From positions 272,001 to 336,000 of the forward strand of contig CAUEEP010000917.1 in the NCBI GenBank assembly GCA_958450365.1: a DNA stretch of 64,000 nucleotides, written 5' to 3'. Source of the stretch: Mesorhabditis belari (Eukaryota > Nematoda > Chromadorea > Rhabditida > Rhabditidae). The notes under the pieces are model-generated. The model made no database searches, had not been told where the DNA came from, and saw nothing but the letters and a program-made list of their open reading frames with translations. The translations under genes and the position numbers were made by a program. Within the stretch, counting starts at the first letter, position 1. Each line of letters starts with the position of its first letter. This document shows, one piece after another, positions 12,357 to 23,100 of this stretch.

Positions 12357-12719
12357 ACGGCGAACCATCCGAACCAGCTTTTCGATTTCGTTTACTGATG
12401 GTGTCCCGATTTCCCGAAGGCACTACGCTTTCTGGCTGGCTTTCTGGCTGCTGTTTCTGGTGATCGTTCTCCTCCCATTCCTCTAGCGGTGACAAGTGCC
12501 ACGCCTTTCTCCTTAATTTTGCCTTTTCATGAATATGTGTGCAATCTTTGCCTATCACTTTCCCCTTCTCCAAATCTTTGCTTTAATCGCGCCTCCTCGA
12601 ATTCCCCATCTACCACCATTAATTTCGTCTACAGGATTTATCGATTTGTCTACCTTTCATCAAATTCTACTAGATTAACTTCTTTCTTTTGATTTATCGG
12701 AAGCTAAGAAGTATTTTGG

Positions 12720-13030
12720 GGCTGGCGCTGGGTAGTCTAGTCTTTTTTTAGGCCTGATCAGACCAAATACATACCTAGATTTAGGCCCAGAAATGGTTAG
12801 GCTCAAGTAGGCCAGGAGGCCCAGCTACTGCCAGGCCTAAGTAGGCCAGGAGGCCAGGAGTCATGCAGGCTCAGCTATTACCAGGCTCAGTTAGGCCAGG
12901 AGGCCCAGCCATGCAGGCTCAGCTATTGCCAGGCCCAGACTTATCCAGTCAGCTCAATTTGATTCAAAGCAAGTCCAGCTAATGGTAAGCCTACGCCAGA
13001 GCAGCAGGAGTGGCTCCTTGAAGCCTGGCT
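12720..13030. repeat. Imperfect repeats of GGCCAGGAGGCCCAGC
   Basis: Several degenerate units built from AGGCCAGGAGGCCCAGCTA and CAGGCTCAGCTATTGCCAGG. The local base composition is clearly richer in G and C than its surroundings. No coding signal. Confidence 0.7.
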
Positions 13031-13384
13031 GGGCGAAAAAATGTTCTCAAAGCTGACCCGAGCAGCGCATTCCCTCGATCTTCCCTTAATATTCTTTTCA
13101 TTCATTCATTCATTTTCTGCACCCATCCCCTCAATCTCCCCATTCGATCTCCTGTCCTTTTTTCAAATTTCTTCATTCTCTTCCCTTTCTTCCTCCACTA
13201 AATGCCATAGATTTCGACAAGGCACGATTTTTTTTTGATTAAAAACCTTTTGCTAGACATCTCCTAGCTTTATTCATTTTTTACTTTTCATCTAAAAGCC
13301 CAGTAAATCTATTTTATTTCTATTTGATTTTATTTTATTTTATTTATTTCTCAAGCTCTTTGAGATATTTGAGCTTAAAATCCC

Positions 13385-13518
13385 TTTGAGCAATCAAAGC
13401 CATCAAAGCCATCAAAGCCATCAAAGCAACCAAAGCAATCAAAGCCATCAAAGCCATCAAAGCAACCAAAACAATCAAAGCAATCAAAGCAATCAAGCAA
13501 TCAAGCAATCAAAGCATT
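13385..13518. repeat. Tandem 9-bp repeat CAATCAAAG/CCATCAAAG
   Basis: About fourteen copies of ATCAAAGCC or ATCAAAGCA, ending in a 7-8 bp variant AATCAAGC. Confidence 0.9.
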
Positions 13519-14039
13519 TTTGTTAAAAACCAATTCAATCAAAATTTATCAAAAAGTCATCTTTTACTTTTGATTTGATTTTTTTTAGTTTTAAGTTTTG
13601 CTTTTTGGTTTTTTTTGACTCCTTGATGAGCTTTGTCTTTAAACTTTCGATTGAACAATCTATTTTGAAGCGAAACGATTGTTTCTTGTTTCAATCATTG
13701 CCAATCATACCAATCAAAACTTTTCCCAACCCATAAAATCTCCAAATCTCTAAATCAGCATTTTCACAAAGCTTCTTTTTACATGCACAATTTCTTGAAA
13801 TGGAGATTCGTTTTGAGAGCGCCGTTTAGGGGAAAACTGATCGGAATGGGGGAAAAAAGCGAAAAAATGGCTGGGGGGAATCCGGTTTAGAGATGAGACA
13901 CAGTTTGTGCCGTTTCTCCCCTCTTTTTTTCCATCCCATCATCGTTTTCCTGAACGGGCTTCGAAAAGTTTTGCCCGCTTAAGCTCTAAAGGGATGAATT
14001 TGGGGCTGATATTGAGCAAAAAAAACACCAGAATATCCG

Positions 14040-14385
14040 TCAAAGTCTCGCTGAATACTCGGATTTTACGTTCCCGAACTAGAGGAACGAATTGTAAGCC
14101 CCTGGATTTTCTGAATTGTAAGCCCTGTACCCCTCATCCAATCAAAAACTACCGAAATTAAGTGAACATTGAAAACCCGAAACTTGGGTAATTAAACCGA
14201 GAAGCGGAGATTTTCCGCGGTCTCTAGCTGGGGCCGTGTGCCAGATGCCGCTTTTTCGTACGAGCGACATGAAAAGAGCCCTCAAAACTTGGGTAATTAA
14301 ACCGGCGAGGGGGGTTTTCGGCGGTCTCTACCTGGGGCCGTGTGCCAGATGCCGCTTTTTCCTACCAGCGACGTGGAGAGAATGC
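14040..14385 (-). repeat. SL1-like dispersed repeat with extended arm
   Basis: Two minus-strand copies of GGTTTAATTACCCAAG at 14183-14198 and 14288-14303, 105 bp apart. The stretch 14070-14180 is the longer flank shared with the 24.8-25.1 kb and 30.1 kb copies (GAACGAATTGTAAGCC, ACCGAAATTAAGTGAACATT). Confidence 0.75.
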
Positions 14386-14456
14386 ACAGTGTTTTCTTTG
14401 GATTACAGTAAGGATTACGGTATCTTTTTTTAGGGGGACTTACAGTAGTACTTTCG

Positions 14457-14660
14457 CTTTAGCAAAGCATAGCAAAGCATAGCAAAGCATAGCAAAGCAA
14501 GCAAAGATAGAAAGCAAGCAAAGAAGAAAGCAAGCAAAGCAAAAGCAAGCAAAGCAGAAGCAAGCAAGCATAGCAAAGCAAGCAAAGCAAGCAAGCAAGC
14601 AAAGCGCGCAGAAAGCAAGCAAAGAAAGCACAAAGCAGCAAACTCAGCAACTAGCAAAGC
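14457..14660. repeat. AGCAAAGCA microsatellite
   Basis: Units AGCAAAGCAT, AGCAAGCAAAG and similar over 200 bp. The three minus-strand open frames across it are Leu/Cys/Ala-only repeats and not genes. Confidence 0.9.
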
Positions 14661-14984
14661 TCTAGCTATTACTTAGCTATTCAGCGGGAAACAGGTTTTT
14701 CTTGGGTAAACTTGAGCCGAGCCATTTTTCCTTTCACCTTTCTCTTTTCTATTTCCTTTCACGGTGCATCAGTGAACTCGAGAAATGAGCAAAAAGAGAA
14801 ATCCGGGATTGATATCGATAAGTTTTTGAGAAAACGAGCTGCAAAAAAGTGAAAACCCAGCTTTCACTTGAGATTTTAGACAACTAAAGCCTTTTTTTCT
14901 TTGACTTTTTCCGAATACCGTATTTGCTCTGGTACTTTGTGCTCAAAATGGCTAAACACATCCTATCTGGCGCACGAGTTTCAA

Positions 14985-15190
14985 AGAATAAGTACGCTAG
15001 AAAGCAGGCGTTTACACCCGTGCACAAAGTACATTGTCAATTCGTCCAAAGTGTGCTTTGTGCTTTCTAAAAACGCACCCTCCCTGGCGCCCAGGATTCT
15101 CCAGCTTTTTTTGCCAGAAAGAAGCCAAGAAAATGAGGATTTCAGTGCGCCAGAAAGGGTTGATTTAGAGGTTTTTGAGCATAAAGTACG
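14985..15190. repeat. Dispersed repeat shared with 29165-29335
   Basis: Both places contain CAGAAAG near a GCACAAAGTACA block and then a GTGCRCCAGAAAGGGT block, about 140 bp apart. The order and orientation are the same, so this is a small interspersed repeat rather than a gene. Confidence 0.5.
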
Positions 15191-15428
15191 CACAAGTTTA
15201 GATATTCGATTTTTGCGAGCAATTTTGATATCTCTTTGCCTTGAGAAAGTGAGGACCACTTCAAATTGACCTTCGCCTTTTTTTTGGAACAAAGAAACCC
15301 CCGTTCCTTGTGTCATTTCGTTGAGTCAAGTGTGCCAGTTTCCTTCACAATTTCCCCTAAACATTCCAATAATAGCAGGGGAATTTTTGGATCAACTTTT
15401 GCTCGGATTTAAGTTTAATTGAATTGTT

Positions 15429-15690
15429 GGGAGTGGGACAAATGCGAGCTTTTTTTTTGCGAACTTGGACATTCGCGCATCTGGATATTTGCGAACCTTG
15501 ACATTCGCGAACCTGGACATTCGCGAACCTTGACATTTGCGAACCTTGACATTTGTGAACCTGGACATTCGCGCATCTGGACATTCGCGAACCTTGACAT
15601 TCGCGAACCTTGACATTTGCGAACCTTGACATTCGCGCATCTGGACATTCGCGCACCTTGACATTCGCGAACCTTGACATTTGCGAACCG
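15429..15690. repeat. Element end plus tandem CATTCGCGAACCTTGA units
   Basis: Starts with GGGAGTGGGACAAATGCG, the same end as the 863-1342 element, followed by about fourteen 15-16 bp units (ACATTCGCGAACCTTG / ACATTCGCGCATCTGG). The matching right end is missing, so this is probably a partial element whose inside expanded. Confidence 0.8.
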
Positions 15691-15715
15691 TTTTTTCGCT
15701 GGTGAAGGAATAATC

Positions 15716-16330
15716 GTATTTCCTTTCTTACTTAGGAAAGGCCGTAGAGCTTCAAAAATATTCTTGTGAGGGATTTGACTGCCCTGTGATTCTTTCTTGA
15801 GGTATCCATTTATCTTTTGGGTGTGTTTTGAGTGGTGCCCCGGGTAATTATTGTGATTTTGTCTTGTCGCTATTCAACTGAATAAAGCATATATATAATC
15901 GTATGCGTAGATTCCGTTTTTCGACAAATCAGACAAATCAGACCTCGGTGACACGTCAAATTTGGGCTAAAACAAATAATTTGGGCAAAAACTACGCAAC
16001 TAAACGCTTTTCCGTAGGATTACGAGCCTTATATACGACTTTTTTGAAAAGACTTTCAGCTGTTTAATTAATTTAGAGGGAAATTAGAGGCAAATGTGAA
16101 GATATTCAATTTATTCGACGTGTAAAGAGGTTTCCTCGTAGTTACTCGTATCAAAAACGTCGACTAATTAAATAGAAATTACTAATAATAATAATAATAA
16201 TACTTTATTCAAACGATAAAGTGAAAGAAATCATAGAGAAATGCACAGTGATACTTAATCATACAATACATACTGAAATCAATAAGCCAATTACTTACGG
16301 CAAAGAGCCACTAGATCTAAAGCATATAAA
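15716..16330 (-). mobile_element. First copy of a duplicated block with a LINE 3' tip
   Basis: The block AAGGCCGTAGAGCTTC... CGTATGCGTAGATTCCG... TTGGGCTAAAA is repeated at 16513-16640. The stretch 16190-16323 is nearly identical to 16660-16793 and reads, on the minus strand, the last codons of a reverse transcriptase-type protein (DALDLVALCRK stop) plus an A/T-rich 3' tail. Confidence 0.65.
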
Positions 16331-16445
16331 AACATTTTAGATAATATTTTAGAATTTCCACTGGCCACTTGGAAAGTTGCCAACCGGTAATGGAAATGCT
16401 TTGCGTGAAAGGTATCATCATTTTCTTCTCTTTTCTTCTCATTTA

Positions 16446-16990
16446 GAGGGTGGGACAAATGCTACCTTTTTTTTGCGCACCGGAACATTTGCGCACCTTT
16501 TTTTGCTGGAAAAGGCCTTAGGCAAGGCCGTAGAGCTTCGAAAATATTTCCATAGAAGGGAGTCGTATGCGTAGATTCCGAATTTCGACAAATCAGACCT
16601 CGCTGACACGTCAAATTTGGGCTAAAAGGCAAAAACTGCGGAAAAGCGTTAATATAATAAATAATAATACTTTATTCAAACGATAAAGTGAAAGAAATCA
16701 TAGAGAAATGCACAGTGATACTTAATCATACAATACATACTGAAATCAATAAGCCAATTACTTACGGCAAAGAGCCACTAGATCTAAAGCATCGATACGT
16801 TTCTTGAATATGAAAAGCGACTGAATTTCTCGTATGTCGTTTGGGAGCAAGTTCCATAATCTAGCGGCTCTAACGGGAAATGAATTTGATAAAGAGGCAT
16901 TGGAAGCAAAGGGAATTTGCAAAAGGAATGAGCCACTAACTCAAATTTTACTCGAGTATTTACATTCCTTAAGCCCAGGAAACACACTTT
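16446..16990 (-). mobile_element. 5'-truncated LINE 3' end and element fragment
   Basis: The minus strand encodes the C-terminal end of a non-LTR retrotransposon reverse transcriptase; the readable motif is RLWNLLPNDIREIQSLF followed by FKKRIDALDLVALCRK and a stop, ending near 16758, with a frameshift further upstream (about 16870). The 3' tail with TAATAATAATAC repeats lies at 16651-16675. Truncation from the 5' side is normal for LINEs. The left part 16446-16520 is a fragment of the GTGGGACAAATGC element. Confidence 0.7.
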
Positions 16991-16995
16991 ATTGT

Positions 16996-17112
16996 TTTTA
17001 GATTGTTTTATATTGTTTTTTGATTGTTTTTGATTGTTTTTGATTGTTTTTGATTGTTTTTGATTGTTTTTGATTGTTTTATATTGTTTTATATTGTTTT
17101 TATATTGTTTTT
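16996..17112. repeat. 11-bp tandem repeat TGATTGTTTTT
   Basis: Ten or so copies, the last ones changed to ATATTGTTTT. It lies directly upstream of the trans-splice acceptor of the PAN-domain gene. Confidence 0.95.
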
Positions 17113-17171
17113 TCTCGATATACTTTTAAATATTCTTTTTTTCCCTTTTTGCCAATTTCAATTCTACATTT

Positions 17172-17189
17172 AATCAAATTCAGGTAGTG
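17172..17189 (+). promoter_or_regulatory. Probable trans-splice acceptor
   Basis: AATCAAATTCAG ends 6 bases before the ATG at 17190. A splice acceptor with no coding exon before it is the usual sign of SL trans-splicing in nematodes. The inference fixes the start codon of the following gene. Confidence 0.5.
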
Positions 17190-20100
17190 ATGCCCAGACG
17201 AAGACCTTTATCGACGAGAAATCTCCTCTTTTTCGTCGTTTTCTTATTTTCAGTGAAAGCCGCTGAAACGAATAATGCTGCCGATGAACTCACACAAATG
17301 AGTGAGTTCAGAGAAAAGAATTGCCGAAGTTGTAGAATGACTTTGCTCTTTCTTTACTCACACAAACGAGTGAGTACAGAGAATGATTCTACAACTTCAG
17401 CAAAGAATTGCTGGAGTTGTGGAATGATTTTGCTCTTTCTTTACTCACACAAATGAGTGAGTTCAGAGAAAAGAATTGCTGAAATTGTAGAATGATCTGT
17501 TGCTCGAATGATCGAGTTTACTCTTTCTTCACTTTTTTCACTCATTTTCCCTTCAATTTCCCTCTTTTCAATTGCAATTTTGCGATGAATTACCGAAATT
17601 GAAATGAAATAGAAGCTTTTAAAAAGAATAAATCTGTAAAAAAATGATAAAACCTGTAAAAAACAATCAAATCTTCTCTTTCAGAAAGCCTCGATCAACC
17701 ACCGCTCAGCTCAGCCGTTGATGTTGAGAAGAGGTAAAGAAAAGACTTTTTAAACTCAAAGATAACAATACTATTACAATAGGAATGACACGAGCTTGAA
17801 GTTTAGAATCGCTTCGTGTCCGAGTGCATTTTATAGAGTCGGCTATGCTGATTTTGAATCTATAAAAATTAGCTTCAAAGATCCACGCAAACGCAAGAAA
17901 TCTAACCTAGAAAATCCCTTAAATTTCCCTCTAGCACTCTTCATAAGGCCGCCACAAAGAGGCGATTCAATTGCGTCTGTGGTCTAGTGGTTAGTGTGCC
18001 GGCCTAGAAGGCGAGTCAGGATCCTTGGCCTAGGTTCGAGTCCACCCGTCGACAACTCTTTTTGCTTTCTTTTTCTGATGTCTTTGCATTAAATATTCAT
18101 TTTTTTCAGCAGGCTTTTAGAGCTTCTAAAAAAGAAAACTAACCATAAAACTAGCCGATTAACTAGCCGATTAACTAGCCGATACTTCTACGATTCTAAA
18201 CTTCGATCTGGTGGCTTTCCCTTGTAAGATATCAAGGGGCTTTCCATTGTAAGACATCAAGGGGCTCAAAAATGAAGACCATGCCTGTAAATGAGGGAAA
18301 GTCATTAAACCGGAACTCATTCAGAACTCTTCATCACTTTTGAATAAGCCAGATTAGACCAGGACTTGCTATGCTTTGCTAGGATTTTTTTTTGAGGCTA
18401 AACTAGCTAGCTTTTATTTTTAAAAGCTTTTAAAGCCATTGACGACTCGATTTTCTAGAGCCATTGACGCGGCGGCTGATCAAAACTCGGACGGGAAATT
18501 CCAGCTTTGTAAGTGGAAAATCGATAAAATCGATAATCGATCTTCTATCTAATCAATTCTAGACATGGGAACGATTGATGGAGTGAGGCGAATGCTGTTC
18601 AATGAGGTCGACGGAGGAGAACAAGTTGTGCCAAGTGAGGGGCAAAAGTCTAGCTTAAAGTATTGGGTTGATGCATAATTATCCGGACTTCTTTTATAAA
18701 TGATTTTATTTAACAAAAAATAACATAAATAGTTAGAAAAATATGTTTAATTGATTATTCTGGAGCATATTCACCGCCTACATCAATAACTGATTGCCAT
18801 TTGCTTGGAAGACGATCGATTCCACGAGCGAAGAATAAACGATCTTTGGAGGCAATCCACGCTTTAACATCGTCTATCAAGTCATCCAAATCGTTGTAGA
18901 TCTTATTTGTTTGCCAATTTTTGAGCGATCGATTGACGTGGTAGTCCGTTGGGGCTTCTCCAGTTCTTTGAGATCGCGAAACGACTCTGCGGCAGACCAT
19001 CCCTTTTCGAAGTGGTAGAGCATGATATGGCGAAGATGGATATGATTGTCGACACGCATTTTGTTCACTAAAGAATAACGAATATTTTAAAAAAAAGAAA
19101 TAGACAAAAAGCTTTCAAAACAAAAAAGATACAAGCACGCAAAAAGAAGTCCGGATAATTATGCATCAACCCAATAGTTTGAATTTTTTTTTTTTTAGAA
19201 TTTTAATTTAATTTTTTTCCAGCTTACAATGTCAATACAATTTTGACAGATTCACTTGAAAAGATAAGAAATTCAATAATTCAAATTCAATTCAAAAAAA
19301 TAAAAACACTTTAAAGAAACACTTTTATTTAGAAGAAGAAAAACTTAGGTTATTCGATGAATTTTTTATTTTTGAAAAGGAAAAGAAGCGAAAAGAAACG
19401 AAAAGAAACGAAAGAAACGAAGAGGAAACTTTTTAGACATTTTACAAGTCATTAAGATTATTGTACAGCATTGTAGACTACAATAGTCGATGTAGATTTT
19501 GATATTGTTATTTTTGAAAGGAAAAGAAAGGAAAAGAAAGGAAAGAAAGGAAAAGAAGCGAAAAGAAAGAAAAAAGGAAACTTTCTGGACATTTTACAAG
19601 TACTAGGTTGGTGCAAATGAAATTTCGTTTTTTTTACAAACATTAAAGTCATCCAAAATTTTTTTTGATAACAATTTATTTAAAACAATAAGCACCATTA
19701 TTATCTATGACATCCCTCCAACGTTGCTACAGATTGCGGATCCCCTTCTCAAAGAACGCTTGATTCTGTGATGCAAAGTAGTTGGTCACCCAATTTTCGA
19801 CTTCTTTTGCATTCTTAAACTGGCAATTCTCAAGGGAATGTTGCATCGATCTGAAAAGGTGAAAATCGGAGGGTGCTAAGTCTGGACTATACGGCGCATT
19901 TGGTTAAGACCTTCCATCCTAGCTTCTCTAGTTCCTTACAAGAGGTTTTTGCCGTGTGAGCTGGAGCATTATCACGGAGAAAGTTGATAGTTGAGGGATT
20001 TAGGCCTTTTTCACGCAAAATTTCGTCAACCTTCTTGAGTTGTTGAATAAAATAAGATGAATCGACTGTTTTTCCGGGCTCTAATAATTCAAAATGAACA

Positions 20101-23100
20101 AGTCCATTGATATTCCACCAGCAAGACAACATCACTTTGCGCCCATGATAATCCGGCTTTGGAGTTGGAATTGGCGCTTGACCTTTGCTCAGCCATTGTC
20201 TTTTTCGAGAAGTATTATCAAAGTGAATCCACTTCTCATCCATCGTCAAGATATTCTCAAAAAAAATGGCTTCTTTTCGACTTCTGGAGCAAGATATGGC
20301 TGATCGGAACGCGTGCTCCCAGATTCTCAACACTCAATTGATGTGGACCCCATTGTCCATTACGATTTGTCTTTCCAATTATTTCCAAATGGCGTACAAT
20401 TGTTGAATTGGAGATGTTTGGCAAGTTCTCGTGTTGTTTGCATTGGATCAGCTTCAATTAATTGTTCCAATTCATTGTTGTCGATGGCTGTGGCACGAGA
20501 CGATTCGTCTTCAAGGGATTCATGCGATTCGTCTTCAAGGGATTCATTACCATCTCGGAATTGGGCAAACCAGAGCTGGCATGATCTTTCGGTGATAACC
20601 TATTCTCCAAAGGCGGAACAGAGATCACGATGTGAATCAGCAGCGTTTTTGCCCATTTTGAAGTCATAGAGAAGACACGTGCGCAGAACATACTTTTGAT
20701 CCACCATGATCTAAAGCAAAAATCAATTAAAAAGTGAAAGCTCTGACTTTGAAAAAATGCGAAAATAAAGTAAATATCCAAGAGTACAAATGCACAAAAG
20801 AACATCAAATAAGCTCTTCAGATTAAAAAAATAAGAACATTTTATATCGACCGAAATTTCTTTTGCACCAACCTAATAATTAGTGAGATTACAGCATTGT
20901 AGACGGTGGTAGTCGATGTAGATTTTGATATTAGATATGTTAAATTTCTCTAGATCGATTAGAGAACGAGTTTTATCATTGTTTTATGATTTTTTTTGAT
21001 TGGCAAAGTTTCCAGCCGAAGTTGGCGGTCGAGGTCGAGAGATCGATCAATTCGGCGCCTATGACGATAACACAATTGTTGATCCGAATCAAGGTGAGTT
21101 AAAGAAATAAATAAAGAAAGAAATCAAGAAGGAAGTAAAGAAGGAAGTAAAGAAAGAAAGAAATAAAGAAATAAATAAAGAAATAAATAAAGAAAGAAAT
21201 CAAGAAATAAATAAATAAAGAAGGAAGTAAAGAAGGAAATAAAGAAATAAATAAATAAAGAAAGAAGAAAAAGAAAGAAATAAATAAAGAAAAATAAATA
21301 AAGAAAGGAAAGAAAGAAATAAAGAAATAAAGAAAGAAGGAAATAAAGAAGGAAATAACGAAATAAATCAATAAATAAACCAAGAAATAAATCAAAAATC
21401 TAAAATAAGCTCAGAGAAATCAAATTCTCTACTTTTTACCTAAAATTTCCATTTTAAAAGCTTCAAAACAAGCTTCCAGTAATCGATTGAATGTAAATTT
21501 TAATGGCGCTAATTTCCCGGGCATTTCAGGCATTTCAGGCATTTCAGCCATTTCAGCCATTTCAGCCATTTCAGCCATTTCAGCCATTTCAGCCATTTCA
21601 GCCATTTCAGTCCCAACGTCAACAGTTGTGAAACGGAAAAATGCGATCTCTTGATCGATTTCACAATGTTTTCTTTGATTTCATTCGATAGACAATCAAG
21701 ACAATCAAATTTTGCATTATTTGATTAAAATCAGAAGCTCAAAAAAAAGCTTATTTCCCTTGCACACCTATTGACGTTTACAAGGGAAATTCCTTAGATT
21801 TGGTATCGAATTTCAACTCTAAATTCTTTATCCTTTCAACTAAACATTTAGCCTTTAGCGCTTTAGAAAATAGGAAAAGAAATCAAACTATTTGTTATGT
21901 TTACCAATGAATACTAACCTTTAAAACTACAGTAACTCAATAAATACAGTAATCTACAGACTGCTGTAGTCTATAAGATCAATCTAGAGCAATCTACAGA
22001 CTGCTATAGTCTTTAACATCAATCCACAGACTATTGTAGTCTTTAACATCAATCTACAGTAACGACAACCACCCACAGAACTCCCGCATAGCAATTAGGA
22101 ACCTTTAAAACTACAGTAACTCAATAAATACAGTAACTACAGACTGCTGTAGTCTATAAGATCAATCTACAGTAATCTACAGACTACTATAGTCTATAAC
22201 ATCAATCCACAGCAATCTAAAGACTCGTTCGGCTTTTAAAAATGAAAAAAAAGCTGAGTAAAGATTACAATTGTTTGTTTTTTGTTTTTGTATTGTTTAT
22301 TTGATTTCTTGATTACTGTTGTAATGGAGTAATAATTTTAGAAAAGGGTATTTTCATCCCGCGTCCCTATCGACCGAAAGATGAGCGCATTGAGGAAGCG
22401 AAAACGACAACCACAACCACAACCACACAAGCGCCCACGACAAGAAGGTAAAGGAAAAATTTGAATATTTAAACTACAGTCCCAAATGAACACAGTAAAC
22501 TACAGCACCTAATGAATACGGTAGTTTGTAGTAACTATCAATATCATCATCAATACAGTAAGCTAATGTACGGCTATCCACAGGCCATTCACTGACCATT
22601 CACTGGCCATTCACTGGCCTGCTGTAGTCTTTCTAGACAGCTGTAGAAATCCTGCTGTAGAAAAGACTTTCTAGACAGCCAACGATCAGTTTTTATTTCA
22701 AAAATCTCAAAACTCACCGAGTGAATCACCATTTTCTTTCTGTTCTTCAAATCTTTATACATTGATTAATCGAATTTCTACTAAGTTACCTAATTTCTCG
22801 ATTTCTCGATTTCTCCATTTATCCTTTCTCGATTTCTCCATATCGTTTTCTATACCATAGACGAATTCTCACAACCACTCGCCGACCGACTTTTCAACGA
22901 ATCTCTCAACGAACTCGTCGACCACCTTTCCGACCGTTGCCACCGTTTGTTTTGCCACCGTTTTGCACCCTTTAGTCTCATTTTACTAATAAAAGTAACA
23001 TTGACATCAATGCCTGGCTTCTGTTTTCAATGCCTGGCATCAATTTTGGTGTCCGTTTCCTAAAAAAGTGATCCTTGAAAAGCTGACCGTAAGTCGAAGC

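Noticed and set aside
12100..12573. 157-codon open frame on the minus strand
   Set aside because: No domain, no splice context, and it overlaps a foldback arm; composition is that of random open DNA in a GC-richer patch.
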